From Terrimesophilobacter sp044508495 (lineage in GTDB: Bacteria; Actinomycetota; Actinomycetes; Actinomycetales; Microbacteriaceae): a stretch of DNA of 13,662 nt. Both the position numbers and the translations under genes were made by a program. Where the stretch lies: assembly GCA_044508495.1 (NCBI GenBank), contig JBIQHP010000060.1:1-13662 (forward strand), in the 5' to 3' direction. Below the pieces are notes generated by a model that made no database searches, was not told the DNA's origin, and saw only the letters and a program-made list of their open reading frames with translations. Positions 7,012-13,662 of this stretch are shown in pieces; the first letter of the stretch is position 1; each line of letters starts with the position of its first letter.

Positions 7012-8445
7012 TCAGGTGGCCAGGCGGTCATCCGGATGCATCGCCAGACCCAGTTCGCCCAGCACCGCCTCCGTCTTGGCGCGCCGGTGGTCCATCTCGG
7101 TCCCGATGTCGATCGCGAGCTCGGGCCCGGACTCGACGAGCCGGTCGAGCACCTCGTTCGGGACCAGGAGCACCGCGAGATCGGTCGTGGCGGTGATCGC
7201 GGCCGACACCGCCCGTCGGGTGAGCGAGGTGAGCCCGATGATCTCGAGCCGCCCGAGCTCGGTCACCGTGATCTCCGAGCCGTCCGCGGCCCGCGCCGAG
7301 AGCGACGCCGAGCCGTCCAGGATGAAGCGCATGCCCTCGGGAACCGACCCGCGCGCCTGCACGATCTCGCCCGCCCCGTAGCGCTCCAGAGCGACCTCCT
7401 GGCGCAGGCGCTGCGCATCCGTGTTCGAGAGGTGCAGGGCGGGGGCCACCTGCGCGAGCGCCGAGCGGAAGTTGGCCTCGGTCTGGTAGTTGTCGGTGAG
7501 GTCGTTGTCGTAATGCAGGCCTGCGCGGCGTGCCGCATACCAGATGCGCGTCTTGAACAGCCGGGGACCGCTGAACTCCTCGGCCGGGGAGTTCAGGGTG
7601 AGGGAGACCTTGTAGTTCCCCTTGCGCATGGGCGTGACCACCGCATCCTCGCCCGGGACGCATTGCGGCAGCCCGCGGGCGACCTCCCGGCACAGTGCGG
7701 CGACCGCCTGGGGCGGGTCGTCGGTCGAGAACTTGAGGATGGTCCCGACCGAGAACGCCTCGTCGCTGCGGCTCAGGTTCACGATCGACTCGGAGGCGAG
7801 GTTCGCGTTCGGCACGATCCGGATGCCGTCGTCCGTCCTGATGTGCACGGAGCGCCAGTTGACCTCGACCACCTGACCGCGCACGCCGTCCGCGTCGAGC
7901 CAGTCCCCCAGCTCGAAGGGCTGCTCGAACAGCAGGAGGAGACCGGAGATGACCGAGCCCACCGCGTTCTGCAGGGCGAGGCCGATGACGATCGACCCGA
8001 TGCCGAGCGCCGTGAAGAGGCCTCCGATGTCGGCGTCCCAGACGAAGGAGAACAGGAGGGCGACGAACACGACGATGAGCACGAGGCGCACGAGCTCGAC
8101 GAAGATCGACGGAACCCGCTGTCGCCAGCTGCCCTTCCTCGCGGTCTCGAAGAAGGCGAGGTTGAACGCGTTGATGAGCAGGAGGATGACGAGGAACCCG
8201 AAGACGGTCGCCGTGATCCGTGTCCAGCTCCAGTCGACGTTGAGGTAGCTCGCCTGGCTGATGAGCAGCAGCAGGGCCCCGACCGGGACGACGAAGTTGC
8301 GCAGCAGCGCGACGACGCGCGCGGCGGGACTCCCCCGGCGGACCAGGGTGCTGTGCACCTCGGTGAGGATGAGGAGGGAGACCGGCAGGCCGACGACGAT
8401 GATGACGGCCGGCCAGAACCAGGGCTGGCCGATGAGGTCAGCCAT
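7012..8445 (-). CDS. MscS-family channel with C-terminal cyclic-nucleotide-binding-like domain (bCNG type)
   Basis: A 477-residue inner-membrane channel homologue. Hydrophobic helices lie at about 12-30, 44-64, 75-99 and 114-135. The MscS pore helix and filter region follow (141-174: ALGIGSIVIGLALQNAVGSV then ISGLLLLFE), then the MscS beta domain (FELGDWLDADGVRGQVVEVNWR, 177-198, split here by its DxD turn, and VPNANLASESIVNLS, 211-225). Residues about 355-460 form a cyclic-nucleotide-binding-like beta roll (GEIVQARGSVPEGMRFILDG). The usual phosphate-binding cassette with FGE and RxA is not recognisable: the region reads LEIIGLTSLTRRAVSAA (400-416), without the Glu. Bacterial CNG proteins of this architecture are described as cAMP-gated and poorly mechanosensitive. 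The ATG overlaps the sensor-cyclase stop by 8 bases and lacks a good ribosome site of its own, so it depends on the upstream gene. Confidence 0.9.
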   Translation of the reverse strand: MADLIGQPWFWPAVIIVVGLPVSLLILTEVHSTLVRRGSPAARVVALLRNFVVPVGALLLLISQASYLNVDWSWTRITATVFGFLVILLLINAFNLAFFETARKGSWRQRVPSIFVELVRLVLIVVFVALLFSFVWDADIGGLFTALGIGSIVIGLALQNAVGSVISGLLLLFEQPFELGDWLDADGVRGQVVEVNWRSVHIRTDDGIRIVPNANLASESIVNLSRSDEAFSVGTILKFSTDDPPQAVAALCREVARGLPQCVPGEDAVVTPMRKGNYKVSLTLNSPAEEFSGPRLFKTRIWYAARRAGLHYDNDLTDNYQTEANFRSALAQVAPALHLSNTDAQRLRQEVALERYGAGEIVQARGSVPEGMRFILDGSASLSARAADGSEITVTELGRLEIIGLTSLTRRAVSAAITATTDLAVLLVPNEVLDRLVESGPELAIDIGTEMDHRRAKTEAVLGELGLAMHPDDRLAT

Positions 8446-10603
8446 GGCGACCGGAGAGGTCCATGCGCCAGACCCGCTGCTCGCCCTTCGAGGTGGGAAC
8501 GAGTCCGAAGGCGACGAGGTTCTGGCTGCCCGGCAGCTTGTCGACGACGCGCTGGGTCAGGAAGATGCCCGGCTCCGCGGTCTCGCCCTGCACGCGGAAG
8601 GCGAGGCTCACGGCATCGCCCCAGAGGTCGTAGACCATGTGCGATCGGCCCACGAGACCGCTCGTGACGGTGCCGGTGTCGACTCCGGCGCGCAGGTTGA
8701 GCGTCGCCCCGAGCTGAGCGCCGAACCGCTCGAGGATGCGCTGCAGGTCGACCGCGAGGTCGACCGTGCGGCGGGCGTTGTCGACGCGCGGGATCGTGAG
8801 GCCGCAGCTCGCGAGGTAGCCGCTGCGCGTGGTCCTCACGCGCTCCACGCCGTGCAGGTCGGCCGCCTCGTCGAAGCTCCTGAGCAGGTCGTTGAGCTGT
8901 TCGAGCGCCTTGTCCGAGGGCAGGCTCCTGCTGTACTCGTCGAAGCCGACGATGTCGGCGTAGAGCACCGTGACCTCCTTGTGGTCCTCGACGATGTTCT
9001 GATCCCCGTCGCGGTAGCGCTTGGCGACCGCCGAGGGCATGAGGGTGAGCAGCAGGCGCTCGTTCTCGGCGATCTGCTCGTCGAGGAGAGACGCCTTGAC
9101 CTGCAGGCTCCTGCTCATGTCGTTGAAGGCCGTTCCGACATCCGCGAGCTCGTCGCTGCGGCCGGCGTCGACCTGCACCCCCTGCTCGCCGGCGGCGATC
9201 CGTCCCGCGGCGACTTTGAGCCTGCGCAGCGGTCGCACGATGATCTGCGCGAGCACGAGCGAGAGGAGCGCGACGAAGATGATGAGCGCCGTCGAGGAGA
9301 GCACGAGGTTCCGGGTGAACTCGCGCACCGGTGCGAAGGCCTCCGTCGTGCCGATCTCGGCGACGATGACCCAGTCGAGGTCGCCGACCCGCACCGGGGT
9401 GTAGGCGGCGAGGGACTCCTCCCCCAGGTAGTTGTCGTCGATGAGCGTTCCGGTCTCGCTGTTGAGCGCGTGACGCACCGCCTCGGTGTCGATCTGCTGG
9501 AGTAAGAGAGTGCTCCCGGTCTCGGCGACGCGCTCGGCGACATCCGGTTTCGTGCCCGTCGCGACCGCCTTCCTGAGGTAGTCGTCAGGATGCTCGACGA
9601 CCTCCCTCGATGTCGAGCGCATGAGATGGTCGCCGCCGACGAGGTAGGTCTCACCCGTCTCCCCGAGTCCCTTGGCGCTCCACTGCAGATCGCCCGTCAT
9701 GACCGAGTTGATGGCGTCGATGGGCATCTCGACGGCGATCGCGCCGATGGCCTGGCCGTCCGATCCCACCGGGGTGACCGCCCAGGCGGCCGGAACGCCG
9801 AGCGACGGCGGATACTCGCCGAAGTCGGTGAAGACGACCGTGTCGAGGATGTTCGTGCTGAGCGCCTTCGTGTAGGCCGTCGCGAGGTTGCTGAAGGCGT
9901 AGGGCCCGTCGAGCAGGTTCGTTCCGAGGTCCACGCCCTTGTAGGCGGAGTAGACGACGTTGCCCTTGGTGTCGATGAGGAGCACGTCCTCGAACTCGAG
10001 CAACTGCGTCATCCGGCGGAACTGCTCGTGGTAGCGCGCGTTCGCCTCTGACCATGCGCTCCCGTCCCCGGCGTCGAGGGTCTCGATCGAGGCGTCGAAG
10101 TCGTCGAAGGGCACCGTGTAGTGGAGCTGGAGGTAGCTCTGCGCCGCGCCGGAGGGCACGAAGCCCGCCGCGTCGATGATGCGACCGGTCGCGTCGCCCA
10201 GCTTGCGGGCGAAGGGCCCACTGAAATAGGCCCGGATGGCGATCCGCTCGTCGTCGGTGAGCTCCGTCTCCTCGAGCTCGGCGAACCCTTGCGCGAAGGC
10301 CCGGGTCGCATCGATCGTCTCGGCGCTCCTGCCTTCCAGCAGCATGGTGTTCTTGATGCGGGTGAACAGGCTGGTGACCTCGCGGGCACGTGCGTCGCGA
10401 ACGCCGATGAGCCGGTCGAACGCGGCATCGCGCAACGAGTCGGAGCCGTTGACGTAGCCGATGAGTCCGACGACGACGCTCGAGAGCAGGCTCACGACGA
10501 GCAGCATGATGAGCAGTGCGGACTGGATGCTGAGACCCGCCTGCCGGCTCGACGTGCGCGCGACGCCCTCCGCCGGCTGCGACGCTGGCTCGGTTCGTGA
10601 CAC
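8438..10603 (-). CDS. Receptor-type adenylate/guanylate cyclase homologue (Cache-HAMP-class III), active site altered
   Basis: A 721-residue membrane sensor: TM1 (about 26-50), a ~380-residue extracytoplasmic Cache-like sensor (51-430), TM2 (433-455), HAMP (about 451-505, VRPLRRLKVAAGRIAAGE), a linker with LLLTLMPSAVAKRYRDG, then a class III cyclase domain (about 541-715). The first metal Asp is present (Asp550 in VLYADIVGF). The second is not: VERVRTTRSGY (586-596) stands where catalytic cyclases have a KTIGDAY-like motif, putting Ser594 for Asp. YDLWGDAVSLAFR (658-670) keeps Asp663 and Arg670 but has Ser666 for the transition-state Asn. Catalysis is therefore doubtful, though the domain is complete. 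The GTG start at 10603 has GGGAG 5-6 bases upstream. The gene overlaps the downstream channel by 8 bases, implying a functional pair. It could be an active variant cyclase, a nucleotide sensor, or a non-catalytic signalling domain. Confidence 0.9.
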   Translation of the reverse strand: MSRTEPASQPAEGVARTSSRQAGLSIQSALLIMLLVVSLLSSVVVGLIGYVNGSDSLRDAAFDRLIGVRDARAREVTSLFTRIKNTMLLEGRSAETIDATRAFAQGFAELEETELTDDERIAIRAYFSGPFARKLGDATGRIIDAAGFVPSGAAQSYLQLHYTVPFDDFDASIETLDAGDGSAWSEANARYHEQFRRMTQLLEFEDVLLIDTKGNVVYSAYKGVDLGTNLLDGPYAFSNLATAYTKALSTNILDTVVFTDFGEYPPSLGVPAAWAVTPVGSDGQAIGAIAVEMPIDAINSVMTGDLQWSAKGLGETGETYLVGGDHLMRSTSREVVEHPDDYLRKAVATGTKPDVAERVAETGSTLLLQQIDTEAVRHALNSETGTLIDDNYLGEESLAAYTPVRVGDLDWVIVAEIGTTEAFAPVREFTRNLVLSSTALIIFVALLSLVLAQIIVRPLRRLKVAAGRIAAGEQGVQVDAGRSDELADVGTAFNDMSRSLQVKASLLDEQIAENERLLLTLMPSAVAKRYRDGDQNIVEDHKEVTVLYADIVGFDEYSRSLPSDKALEQLNDLLRSFDEAADLHGVERVRTTRSGYLASCGLTIPRVDNARRTVDLAVDLQRILERFGAQLGATLNLRAGVDTGTVTSGLVGRSHMVYDLWGDAVSLAFRVQGETAEPGIFLTQRVVDKLPGSQNLVAFGLVPTSKGEQRVWRMDLSGRHG

Positions 10604-10639
10604 AGGCGCTCCCGTCGATCCGCCCCAGGGGGGTGGGAC

Positions 10640-10668
10640 TCACTGTAGTGAATATGGACGCCGGTCAA
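10640..10668 (-). promoter_or_regulatory. Candidate promoter and overlapping dyad for the sensor-cyclase/channel operon
   Basis: On the minus strand TTGACC (10668 to 10663) is followed after 15 bases by TACAGT (10647 to 10642), a -35/-10 pair with a short spacer. The -10 is embedded in a perfect 12-bp dyad, TCACTGTAGTGA (10640-10651), suitable for a regulator that would block or, given the short spacer, remodel the promoter. It lies in the 89-base gap between the ABC exporter stop and the cyclase GTG. Confidence 0.45.
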
Positions 10669-10692
10669 CAATGGCGGTCGGGGCCGCGCGCC

Positions 10693-12558
10693 TCACTCGA
10701 TGTGAGCGCCGACCTGCTCGGCGTACAGCCGGGCGTACACCCCGCCCGCGGCCATGAGCTCGCCGTGAGTCCCGCGCTCGACGATCTCGCCGGCCTGGAG
10801 CACGAAGATGACGTCGGCCGCAGCGATCGTCGAGAGCCGATGGGCGATCGCGATCGTCGTGCGCCCCCGGCTCGCGGCGTCGAGCGCCTGCTGCACGACC
10901 CGCTCGGAGATCGAGTCGAGGGCGCTCGTCGCCTCGTCGAGGATGAGGACGGCCGGGTCCTTGAGGAGCACGCGCGCGATCGCGATGCGCTGCTTCTCGC
11001 CCCCGCTCAGGCGATAGCCGCGTTCGCCCACGATCGTGTCGTAGCCGTCCGGGAACGACGCGATCGTGTCGTGGATGTTCGCGGCGCGACAGGCGCGCTC
11101 GAGCGCCGCGGCATCCGCCCCCGGCCTGGCGTAGCGGAGGTTGTCGCCGATCGTCGCATGGAAGAGGTAGGTCTCCTGGCTCACGATGCCGATGTTCTCG
11201 AGCAGCGACTCCTGCTGAAGCTCCCGGACGTCGTCGCCCGCGAAGAGCACGCGGCCCTCGCTCGCATCGTGGAAGCGCGGGATGAGATAGGAGATCGTCG
11301 TCTTGCCGGCTCCGGACGGCCCGACGAAGGCGGCGAACTGCCCCGGTTCGATCGCGAAGGAGACGCCCTTGAGGGTCGGGGCCGTCTGGCCGGACTCGTC
11401 GGGATAGCCGAACACGACATCCTCGAACTCGACCCTGCCGAGGTCGCGCCCGTGCACGCGCACCTCGCGCGCGCCGGGGGCATCCAGGATCGTCGGCCTG
11501 AGGTCGAGGTACTCGAAGATGCGGGCGAAGAGGGCGCCGGAGGTCTGCAGGTCGAGGGCGACGCGCATGAGCCCGAGAAGGGGGAACATGAGCCGCGCCT
11601 GCACGGTCGTGAACGCGACGATCGTACCGGCGGTCACCGGCACCTCGCCGAGGATGAGCCACGCCGCGCACAGGTAGATGATCGCCGGGATGATCGCGAG
11701 GAAGATCTGCACCATCGCGAAGAACCACTGCCCGCTCATCTGCTGGCGTACCTGAAGACGCACCTGGTTGTCGTTCTCGTCCTGGTAGCGGGCGACCTCG
11801 GCGCGCTGCTGGTTGAAGCTCTTGGCGAGCAGGATGCCGGAGACCGAGAGCGTCTCCTGCGTGATCGCGGTGAGCTCGCTCAGCGACTCCTGGGTCTTCG
11901 TCGCGATCCGCGCCCGCACCTGCCCGACCCGGCGCTGGGCGATCACGAGCAGGGGCATGAGGATGAGGGCCACGACGGTGAGCTGCCAGGAGAGCAGGAC
12001 CATGGCCACGAAGGCCGCGATGACGGTCACGGTGTTCCCGAGGACGCTCGAGACCGTGTTGGTGAGCACCCCGGCGACGCCGCCGACGTCGTTCTGCAGC
12101 CGCGACTGGATGACGCCGGTCTTGGTGCGCGTGAAGAAGGCGAGCTCCATGCTCTGAAGGTGGTCGAAGAGCTTGACGCGCAGGGCCCCCATGACCTTGT
12201 TCCCGACGGTCGAGGTGAGCCAGGTCTGCCAGACCCCGAGCGCCGCCGAGACGAGGTAGATGACGACCATGAGCGCGACGATCCCGCCGAGCACCGGAAG
12301 GTCGGGGCCGCCCTCCGGGAAGAGCCCGTGGTCGAAGGCCTGCTGGGTCAGGAGCGGCGGGAGCACGGAGAGCCCGGCGCCGATGACGACGAGAACGCCG
12401 GTCGTCGCGAGCGCCGTGCGATGCGGGACGAAGAGCTCGGCGATCCGGCGGAACAGGCCCTGGACTCGCGGAGCCGCCGCGTTCGCCGCGCGCTGGGCCT
12501 CGGCATCCGCGCTGCCCACACGGCTGCGTCCGCCGCCACCGCCCCGCATCCCGCTCAT
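10693..12558 (-). CDS. ABC transporter, fused permease/ATPase (LmrA/MsbA-type exporter)
   Basis: A 621-residue exporter half-transporter acting as a dimer in the membrane. A Gly/Arg-rich N-terminus (1-30) precedes a six-helix type I exporter domain (about 40-345), with coupling-helix sequence ELAFFTRTKTGVIQSRLQND (138-157). The nucleotide-binding domain (about 376-615) is intact: Walker A GPSGAGKT (413-420), Q-loop Gln461, signature LSGGE (517-521), Walker B LILDE (538-542) and switch His573. Substrate is unknown; the family moves drugs, lipids, peptides or siderophores, and no adjacent biosynthetic gene narrows this. I start at the ATG at 12558, where a TAGGGT box 6 bases upstream predicts a leaderless mRNA; a second ATG three codons in (12549) is possible. 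The promoter carries an 8-bp inverted repeat. The cyclase gene follows 89 bases downstream on the same strand but seems to have its own promoter. Confidence 0.95.
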   Translation of the reverse strand: MSGMRGGGGGRSRVGSADAEAQRAANAAAPRVQGLFRRIAELFVPHRTALATTGVLVVIGAGLSVLPPLLTQQAFDHGLFPEGGPDLPVLGGIVALMVVIYLVSAALGVWQTWLTSTVGNKVMGALRVKLFDHLQSMELAFFTRTKTGVIQSRLQNDVGGVAGVLTNTVSSVLGNTVTVIAAFVAMVLLSWQLTVVALILMPLLVIAQRRVGQVRARIATKTQESLSELTAITQETLSVSGILLAKSFNQQRAEVARYQDENDNQVRLQVRQQMSGQWFFAMVQIFLAIIPAIIYLCAAWLILGEVPVTAGTIVAFTTVQARLMFPLLGLMRVALDLQTSGALFARIFEYLDLRPTILDAPGAREVRVHGRDLGRVEFEDVVFGYPDESGQTAPTLKGVSFAIEPGQFAAFVGPSGAGKTTISYLIPRFHDASEGRVLFAGDDVRELQQESLLENIGIVSQETYLFHATIGDNLRYARPGADAAALERACRAANIHDTIASFPDGYDTIVGERGYRLSGGEKQRIAIARVLLKDPAVLILDEATSALDSISERVVQQALDAASRGRTTIAIAHRLSTIAAADVIFVLQAGEIVERGTHGELMAAGGVYARLYAEQVGAHIE

Positions 12559-12561
12559 TCG

Positions 12562-12586
12562 TTCACCCTAGTCTTCCGAGGGTGAA
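12562..12586. promoter_or_regulatory. Operator-like inverted repeat over the ABC exporter promoter
   Basis: TTCACCCT (12562-12569) and AGGGTGAA (12579-12586) are a perfect 8-bp inverted repeat with a 9-bp spacer. The minus-strand -10 box TAGGGT (12570 to 12565) of the exporter lies within the left arm, so a bound dimer would cover the promoter. The layout suits a TetR, MarR or GntR type repressor of an efflux pump, but no regulator gene is in view. Confidence 0.5.
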
Positions 12587-12650
12587 GACCGGACCTGTCG
12601 AGAACGCACCCTTACCACGCACGGTTCAGACGGTGTCGACAGGTCCGGTC
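12587..12650 (-). terminator. 15-bp perfect inverted repeat after the sugar permease, probable terminator
   Basis: GACCGGACCTGTCGA (12587-12601) and its exact reverse complement (12636-12650) flank a 34-base loop. The repeat begins 5 bases after the permease stop, where a terminator is expected, and the stem would be very stable. There is no U-run after it and the loop is long, so it is not a textbook intrinsic terminator. It abuts the exporter operator repeat without a gap, so it may also insulate that promoter. Confidence 0.5.
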
Positions 12651-12655
12651 GGCTC

Positions 12656-13630
12656 TCAACCCTTCGTGGACCCCGCGAGCAGCCCGCGCACGAAGAACCT
12701 CTGCAAGGAGAAGAACACGATGAGCGGCACGACGATGGAGATGAACGCGCCGGCGGTGAGCAGGTGCCACTCCTGGCCGTACTTGCCGGTGACCTCGGCG
12801 AGGAGCTTGGTGATCGGGGCGACCGTGCCGTCGGCGAAGACGAGCGCGACGAGCAGGTCGTTCCAGACCCAGAGGAACTGGAAGATCCCGAAGGAGGCGA
12901 TGGCCGGCATCGTGAGCGGCAGGATGATGCTGAAGAAGATCTGCCCGTGCCCCGCTCCGTCGACGCGCGCCGCCTCGATGAGCTCGCGCGGGATCTCGGA
13001 GACGAAGTTGTGCAGCAGGAAGATCGCGAGCGGGAGCGCGAAGATCGTGTGCGCGATCCACACCTGGGAGTAGGACGTTCCCGCGTTGAGCCCGCTGAAG
13101 ATCTCCACGCCGCCGATCGTGATGCCGCGGGAGAACAGGCTGAGCAGCGGGACGAGCGCCATCTGCAGGGGAACGATCTGCAGGGCGAAGATGCCGATGA
13201 ACATCCAGTCCTTGCCCTTGAAGTCGATCCAGGCGAAGGCGTAGGCGGCGAGCGAGGCGACCACGAGCGGGATGACCGTGGCCGGAAGCGTGATGGCGAT
13301 CGAGTTCAGGAAGGCCTGGCCCATGGTGAGCTGGGTGTTGCCCGCCTCGAGCACCTGCGCGTAGTTGTCGAAGGTGAACCCCCAGTTGGAGAAGATCGTC
13401 CACCATCCGGTCGTCGCGACCTCCTTCGCGGGCCGGAACGACGAAAGGAAGAGCCCGAAGGTCGGCGTCGTCCACAGGATGGCGATGACGAGCGCGGCGA
13501 TCGTCGCGGTGCGGCTCGTGAGGCGGCGCTTGGTGCGCTTCGTCGCCGAATCCGCGGCCGCCTCTCCTCGGGCGAGCTGCCTGCTCGTGGACGCGTCCAG
13601 GGGCACATCGATGGGGGTGACGGCGCTCAT
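12656..13630 (-). CDS. Carbohydrate ABC transporter permease, MalG/AglG type
   Basis: A 324-residue inner-membrane subunit of a binding-protein-dependent sugar importer (PF00528). After a charged cytoplasmic N-terminus (1-41), six membrane segments are visible, the first at about 43-63. The EAA loop that docks on the ATPase is clear: ELIEAARVDGAGHGQIF (216-232), with Glu219-Ala-Ala and Gly225. FQFLWVWNDLLVALVF (250-265) and a C-terminus ending in RFFVRGLLAGSTKG are typical of the MalG (second permease) subunit, and alpha-glucoside type systems are the nearest in feel; the sugar is inferred only. GGGAGATCCG precedes the ATG, and the start overlaps the stop of the previous gene (ATGA). No ATPase gene follows, as is common in actinobacteria that share one MsiK-type ATPase. 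Confidence 0.93.
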   Translation of the reverse strand: MSAVTPIDVPLDASTSRQLARGEAAADSATKRTKRRLTSRTATIAALVIAILWTTPTFGLFLSSFRPAKEVATTGWWTIFSNWGFTFDNYAQVLEAGNTQLTMGQAFLNSIAITLPATVIPLVVASLAAYAFAWIDFKGKDWMFIGIFALQIVPLQMALVPLLSLFSRGITIGGVEIFSGLNAGTSYSQVWIAHTIFALPLAIFLLHNFVSEIPRELIEAARVDGAGHGQIFFSIILPLTMPAIASFGIFQFLWVWNDLLVALVFADGTVAPITKLLAEVTGKYGQEWHLLTAGAFISIVVPLIVFFSLQRFFVRGLLAGSTKG

Positions 13631-13662
13631 CGGATCTCCCTCTGCTTCTTGATCTGTCTCGC
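13627..13662 (-). CDS. 3' end of the upstream gene, probably the MalF-type permease partner
   Basis: Reading the minus strand from the window edge gives eleven in-frame codons, ARQIKKQREIR, then a TGA at 13629-13627 that overlaps the next gene's ATG as ATGA. The basic tail fits the cytoplasmic end of a sugar ABC permease, and the MalF-type subunit is normally encoded just before the MalG type. Too short to prove by sequence; the call rests on context. Confidence 0.55.
   Translation of the reverse strand, partial: ARQIKKQREIR

Noticed and set aside
7036..8667. 543-codon open frame on the plus strand
   Set aside because: It is antisense to the MscS channel and the end of the cyclase, with charged low-complexity composition and no family resemblance.
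10597..12585. 662-codon open frame on the plus strand
   Set aside because: It mirrors the ABC exporter exactly and has no recognisable domain. It is a GC-bias shadow.
12582..13073. Plus-strand frame from a GTG with TAGTCT seven bases upstream, the same spacing as at the EamA exporter
   Set aside because: The promoter resemblance is notable, but the box lies inside the palindromic exporter operator, the frame is antisense to the sugar permease, and the product has no recognisable features. Probably coincidence; 5'-end mapping would settle it.
1..13662. tRNA, rRNA, CRISPR array, insertion sequence or prophage signals
   Set aside because: No cloverleaf, regularly spaced repeat, transposase or integrase motif was seen on either strand; composition is uniform along the window.

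Overview
The window is a dense, very GC-rich stretch of chromosome from an actinobacterium. GC-rich third positions, GTG starts, TAnnnT-type -10 boxes next to start codons, and sugar ABC permease genes with no ATPase nearby point to a Microbacteriaceae-like organism; the family is an inference. There are eleven complete or partial protein genes. I see no RNA gene, insertion sequence, phage gene or CRISPR array, and no gene-free stretch reaches 300 bases.

Layout. (1) 1-1924, minus: an APC-family amino-acid-type permease overlaps a cyclase-family (PF04199) hydrolase that runs off the left edge. The overlap lies inside a 58-base hairpin. (2) 2058-2942, plus: an RhtA-like EamA exporter, probably from a leaderless mRNA. 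(3) 2932-5487, minus: a two-gene sulfur operon, heme-less cystathionine beta-synthase then cystathionine gamma-synthase/lyase, i.e. reverse transsulfuration. (4) 5622-6993, plus: a DUF3105 membrane-anchored protein overlapping a DUF305 protein with paired His motifs, a likely extracytoplasmic metal (copper) pair, divergent from the sulfur operon. (5) 7012-10603, minus: a receptor-type class III nucleotide cyclase homologue (extracellular Cache-like sensor, HAMP, cyclase domain) overlapping by 8 bases an MscS-type channel with a C-terminal cyclic-nucleotide-binding-like domain. (6) 10693-12558, minus: a full-length ABC exporter half-transporter. (7) 12656-13662, minus: a MalG-type sugar ABC permease and the last codons of the permease before it.

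The most interesting part is region 5. A sensor-cyclase translationally coupled to a nucleotide-domain channel looks like a complete input-to-ion-flux circuit. Yet the cyclase domain lacks the second metal-binding Asp and the transition-state Asn, and the channel's binding cassette lacks the usual ribose-binding Glu. The two partners are therefore non-canonical at matching points of the circuit while both genes are fully open, which suggests a different ligand or a non-catalytic signal.

The intergenic regions are rich in exact inverted repeats: a 15-bp pair after the sugar permease (probable terminator), an 8-bp pair over the ABC exporter promoter, a 5-bp-armed dyad over the sensor-cyclase promoter, a 7-bp pair before the APC permease, and the 58-base hairpin at the permease/hydrolase junction.
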